From contig CALNAU010000075.1 in assembly GCA_937874275.1 (NCBI GenBank), forward strand, positions 1 through 8,934: 8,934 bases of DNA, written 5' to 3'. The DNA comes from an uncultured Clostridia bacterium (GTDB taxonomy: Bacteria > Bacillota > Clostridia > Christensenellales > Aristaeellaceae). The notes beneath the pieces are model-generated. The model was not told where the DNA came from and searched no databases. It was given only the letters and a program-made list of their open reading frames with translations. The translations under genes were made by a program, and so were the position numbers. This document shows, in pieces, positions 7,492 through 8,934 of this stretch; position 1 is the first letter of the stretch; each line of letters begins with the position of its first letter.

Positions 7492-7544
7492 AGGCGGGCA
7501 TATGCTCCTTCTTGTCGTCGTAAATAAACTCTGGCGCTTCATAT

Positions 7545-7572
7545 CAATCGAACGAATTGTCCCAACGAGGTA
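7545..7572 (-). promoter_or_regulatory. Weak candidate promoter upstream of the HAD-transporter genes
   Basis: On the minus strand TTGGGA is followed 16 bases later by TATGAA, each matching four of six consensus bases. It overlaps the proximal copy of the direct repeat and would give a leader of about 45 bases before the start at 7491. Transcription could equally arrive by readthrough from the HAD-IIB gene. Confidence 0.2.
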
Positions 7573-7634
7573 CACCCTTCTATCAATGGGCCCTTTAACG
7601 CTTAAGCCGTGCGAGCCCCCAACGTTACACCCTT
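7561..7634. repeat. Direct repeat pair in the gap upstream of the second HAD gene
   Basis: On the plus strand CCCAACGAGGTACACCCTT (7561-7579) recurs as CCCAACGTTACACCCTT (7618-7634). The copies differ by a 2-base gap and one base change and sit about 56 bases apart. The 206-base gap 7492-7697 also holds the 8-bp palindrome GCTTAAGC (7600-7607) and a weak GCTGC/GCAGC hairpin (7643-7660). No convincing terminator follows the HAD-IIB gene. The paired sites could be operators for the HAD1-transporter transcript. Confidence 0.4.
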
Positions 7635-7697
7635 GACTAGTAGCTGCAGTTCAAAGCAGCCGGGCGTATAAAACTCTTTGCAACATGAATGCGCGTT

Positions 7698-8522
7698 TTA
7701 GCAGTACTTTTCGATGGCAACGGCTACGCCGTTTTCGTCGAAGGGTGGCGAAACATAATCGGCCACTTCCTTGACCCAGGACGGGGAATTGCCCATGGCT
7801 ACCCCAACCGCCGCTTTGCTGATGGATGGCGCGTCCAGGGTGCTATCCCCAAGCACCATCACATCGTCGTAGGTCAGATTGAGTCTCCTGAAGAGGACAT
7901 CAATGGCTTCCTCACGATTGAGACGCTTGGGGAAAAATTGTATATCCTTGCCAGCTCCTTCAAATATGTTGACTAGACCTGTATCTTCAAGCGCCTGGAT
8001 GAGTGGTTGTTGTTTCTCTTTTGGCACGCCATACAGGTTGACTTTCTCAATCCCGACGCCGTTTGTTAGTAAATGTTCAGACAGCGAATCCACCTCGATT
8101 TGTCGCTTCAGGTCCAGAAACCAGACGTGGTGGGGCGGCACAGCGAAGGAACCCAAATCCTCACAGATTTCTTTTTCCATATATATTTTGCCCGCCGCGG
8201 CGATTTCTCCATAAATCCGCTGCCCTTCAAACAGGCGACAGATAACAGCGGATTCCTCAGGTGTGAAAACCGATTGATAAATCACTTCCCCGGTCTGTCG
8301 ATCCACTACCCGGCTGCCATTGGACGTAATCCAATACCGAATCCGTTTATCCGCTTCAATTTGCGGGGGGAACATGTCCTCCACCCGACCGGTGGACGGA
8401 ATAATCTCAATGCCCTTTTTCATCGCCCTGTCGAGGGCATACATGTTTCGAAAAGAGATGAATACCTGATCCTTTTGAAGCGCTGTTCCGTCGAAATCCA
8501 AAAGTATAGCCCGAATATTCAT
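7698..8522 (-). CDS. Cof-type HAD-IIB phosphatase
   Basis: This 274-residue cytoplasmic protein belongs to the HAD-IIB (Cof) group, whose members dephosphorylate sugar phosphates and similar metabolites. It shows motif I LLDFDGTAL (D9, D11), motif II IPSTGR (S43), the early cap pattern YWITSNGSRVVD (63-74), and motif IV VLGDSTLDAPSI (D226, D230). Length is normal for the family. Two deviations are seen: motif IV has Leu where GDxxND usually has Asn, and the motif III lysine position in the usual G-V-S-K-G pattern reads R-L-N-R-E (R203), with K199 nearby. The ATG at 8522 has AAGGAG 7 bases upstream (8530-8535); an in-frame TTG at 8540 lies inside the region before this site and is rejected. 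It is the first gene after a good promoter. Confidence 0.9.
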   Translation of the reverse strand: MNIRAILLDFDGTALQKDQVFISFRNMYALDRAMKKGIEIIPSTGRVEDMFPPQIEADKRIRYWITSNGSRVVDRQTGEVIYQSVFTPEESAVICRLFEGQRIYGEIAAAGKIYMEKEICEDLGSFAVPPHHVWFLDLKRQIEVDSLSEHLLTNGVGIEKVNLYGVPKEKQQPLIQALEDTGLVNIFEGAGKDIQFFPKRLNREEAIDVLFRRLNLTYDDVMVLGDSTLDAPSISKAAVGVAMGNSPSWVKEVADYVSPPFDENGVAVAIEKYC

Positions 8523-8640
8523 CGATTCTCTCCTTATCAATGAGGTTCAATCGTCATATCTTTAGTACGTTTTCCAATTGTCCCGATACCAAGTCAAATT
8601 GTGCATTTATCCCGATCAGTGTAGCATCTATTGTAGTTTC

Positions 8641-8670
8641 CATATAAACACATTTTTTGGAACGTGTCAA
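8641..8670 (-). promoter_or_regulatory. Sigma-70-type promoter of the HAD-IIB gene and possibly the whole cluster
   Basis: On the minus strand a perfect TTGACA (8665-8670) is followed by an 18-base spacer and TATATG (8641-8646, four of six). It shares the context AATATTGACA with the GntR promoter. The predicted start near 8634 leaves a leader of about 112 bases before 8522. That leader contains the 10-base near-repeat TTGTCCCGAT / TTATCCCGAT on the plus strand (8578-8587 and 8607-8616). Confidence 0.65.
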
Positions 8671-8765
8671 TATTCTTTTTCGGTTCGTTCCTCACCTAAA
8701 CCCATTCTTATATAAAAGTAATGAGAGCATCCGAAAAATGGCACACGCAGTGATATGTGATGCAT
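8667..8765 (-). CDS. Possible 32-residue small ORF, weak
   Basis: An ATG at 8765 preceded by GGAGG at 5 bases opens a 32-codon frame, MHHISLRVPFFGCSHY then FYIRMGLGEERTEKEY, whose TGA stop (8667-8669) falls inside the -35 box of the HAD-IIB promoter. I recognise no family. There is no visible promoter between the upstream terminator and this frame, so it may be chance. The frame also stays open upstream into the terminator without a better start. Confidence 0.15.
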   Translation of the reverse strand: MHHISLRVPFFGCSHYFYIRMGLGEERTEKEY

Positions 8766-8849
8766 CATTCCCTCCACAATGCCGTCAACTGCGCTCACCT
8801 GCTCGTCCTTACTATTGCCGTCTGCGGGTACACGAGTCCTAAAACAGCA
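8671..8849. other. Spacer between tRNA terminator and HAD-IIB promoter
   Basis: About 180 bases that hold only the weak small ORF described separately. No second copy of the tRNA 3' end, no integrase fragment and no RNA structure were recognised. The whole gene-free stretch 8523-8849 is otherwise promoter and leader. Confidence 0.5.
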
Positions 8850-8877
8850 AAAACCCCTTGATTTCTCAAGGGATTTT
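8850..8877 (-). terminator. Intrinsic terminator after tRNA-Arg
   Basis: On the minus strand AAAATCCCTTGA, loop GAAA, TCAAGGGGTTTT forms a 12-bp stem with one G-T pair, followed by a further T. It starts 2 bases after the tRNA CCA end. The A-run/T-run symmetry would also let it stop transcription coming from the other side. Confidence 0.85.
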
Positions 8878-8879
8878 AG

Positions 8880-8934
8880 TGGCGCGCCCTGAGGGATTCG
8901 AACCCCCGACCTTTTGATTCGTAGTCAAACACTC
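8880..8934 (-). tRNA. tRNA-Arg (anticodon ACG), 5' part outside the window
   Basis: Read on the minus strand, the last 55 bases of a tRNA are present. The anticodon stem TTTGA/TCAAA encloses the loop CTACGAA, giving anticodon ACG at 8922-8920, which reads CGN arginine codons after A34 deamination. Next come a short variable loop AGGTC, the T-arm GGGGG TTCGAAT CCCTC, the acceptor 3' strand AGGGCGC, discriminator G and an encoded CCA (8882-8880). About 21 bases (acceptor 5' strand and most of the D-arm) lie beyond the window edge. Confidence 0.95.

Noticed and set aside
7492..7575. Upstream extension of the second HAD gene
   Set aside because: The extra residues are not HAD-like and cover the candidate promoter and AAGGAG site; the domain begins soon after the ATG at 7491.
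8523..8540. TTG start 18 bases upstream of the HAD-IIB ATG
   Set aside because: That frame would include the AAGGAG ribosome site as coding sequence; the ATG at 8522 is correctly spaced from it.
1..8934. CRISPR arrays, insertion sequences, integrases, rRNA or known riboswitches
   Set aside because: No regularly spaced repeats, transposase motifs, rRNA segments or recognised riboswitch cores were seen on either strand.

Overview
The window reads as one accessory transport and regulation cluster, all on the minus strand, downstream of a tRNA-Arg gene. AAGGAG(G)-type ribosome sites, promoters with perfect TTGACA -35 boxes, a tRNA with encoded CCA and a LacI-type regulator fused to a solute-binding domain suggest a Clostridia-like Firmicute, perhaps a gut or rumen lineage. 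This is inference; base composition looks moderate, and a Spirochaete or relative is not excluded.

Layout in transcription order, from high to low coordinates: a 5'-truncated tRNA-Arg(ACG) (8880-8934) with an intrinsic terminator (8850-8877); a spacer of about 200 bases with one weak small-ORF candidate; a good promoter (8641-8670); a Cof-type HAD-IIB phosphatase (7698-8522); a 206-base gap with a direct repeat; a second HAD hydrolase (6586-7491); an FbpA/AfuA-type solute-binding protein (5550-6566); a perfect 15-bp stem-loop; an ABC ATPase (4323-5432); a fused two-domain permease (2678-4333); a perfect 13-bp stem-loop; a 717-residue LacI::solute-binding-protein fusion regulator (451-2604); a strong promoter with a palindrome on its -10 box; and the start of a GntR/FCD regulator cut by the window edge (1-297).

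The ABC genes belong to the Fbp/Afu/Phn-like importer class. In that class some members carry ferric iron, others hexose phosphates (AfuABC) or 2-aminoethylphosphonate (PhnSTUV). Here the tyrosine pair of iron binders is not seen in the binding protein, and the transporter sits with two HAD phosphatases and two sugar- or acid-type regulators. My inference is uptake of a phosphorylated sugar or related organophosphate, dephosphorylation in the cytoplasm, and control by the LacI fusion and/or the GntR protein.

The most unusual element is the regulator: a complete LacI protein (helix-turn-helix plus type I periplasmic-binding fold) followed by a complete cytoplasmic type II solute-binding domain. 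It is in effect a one-component regulator with two potential ligand sites.
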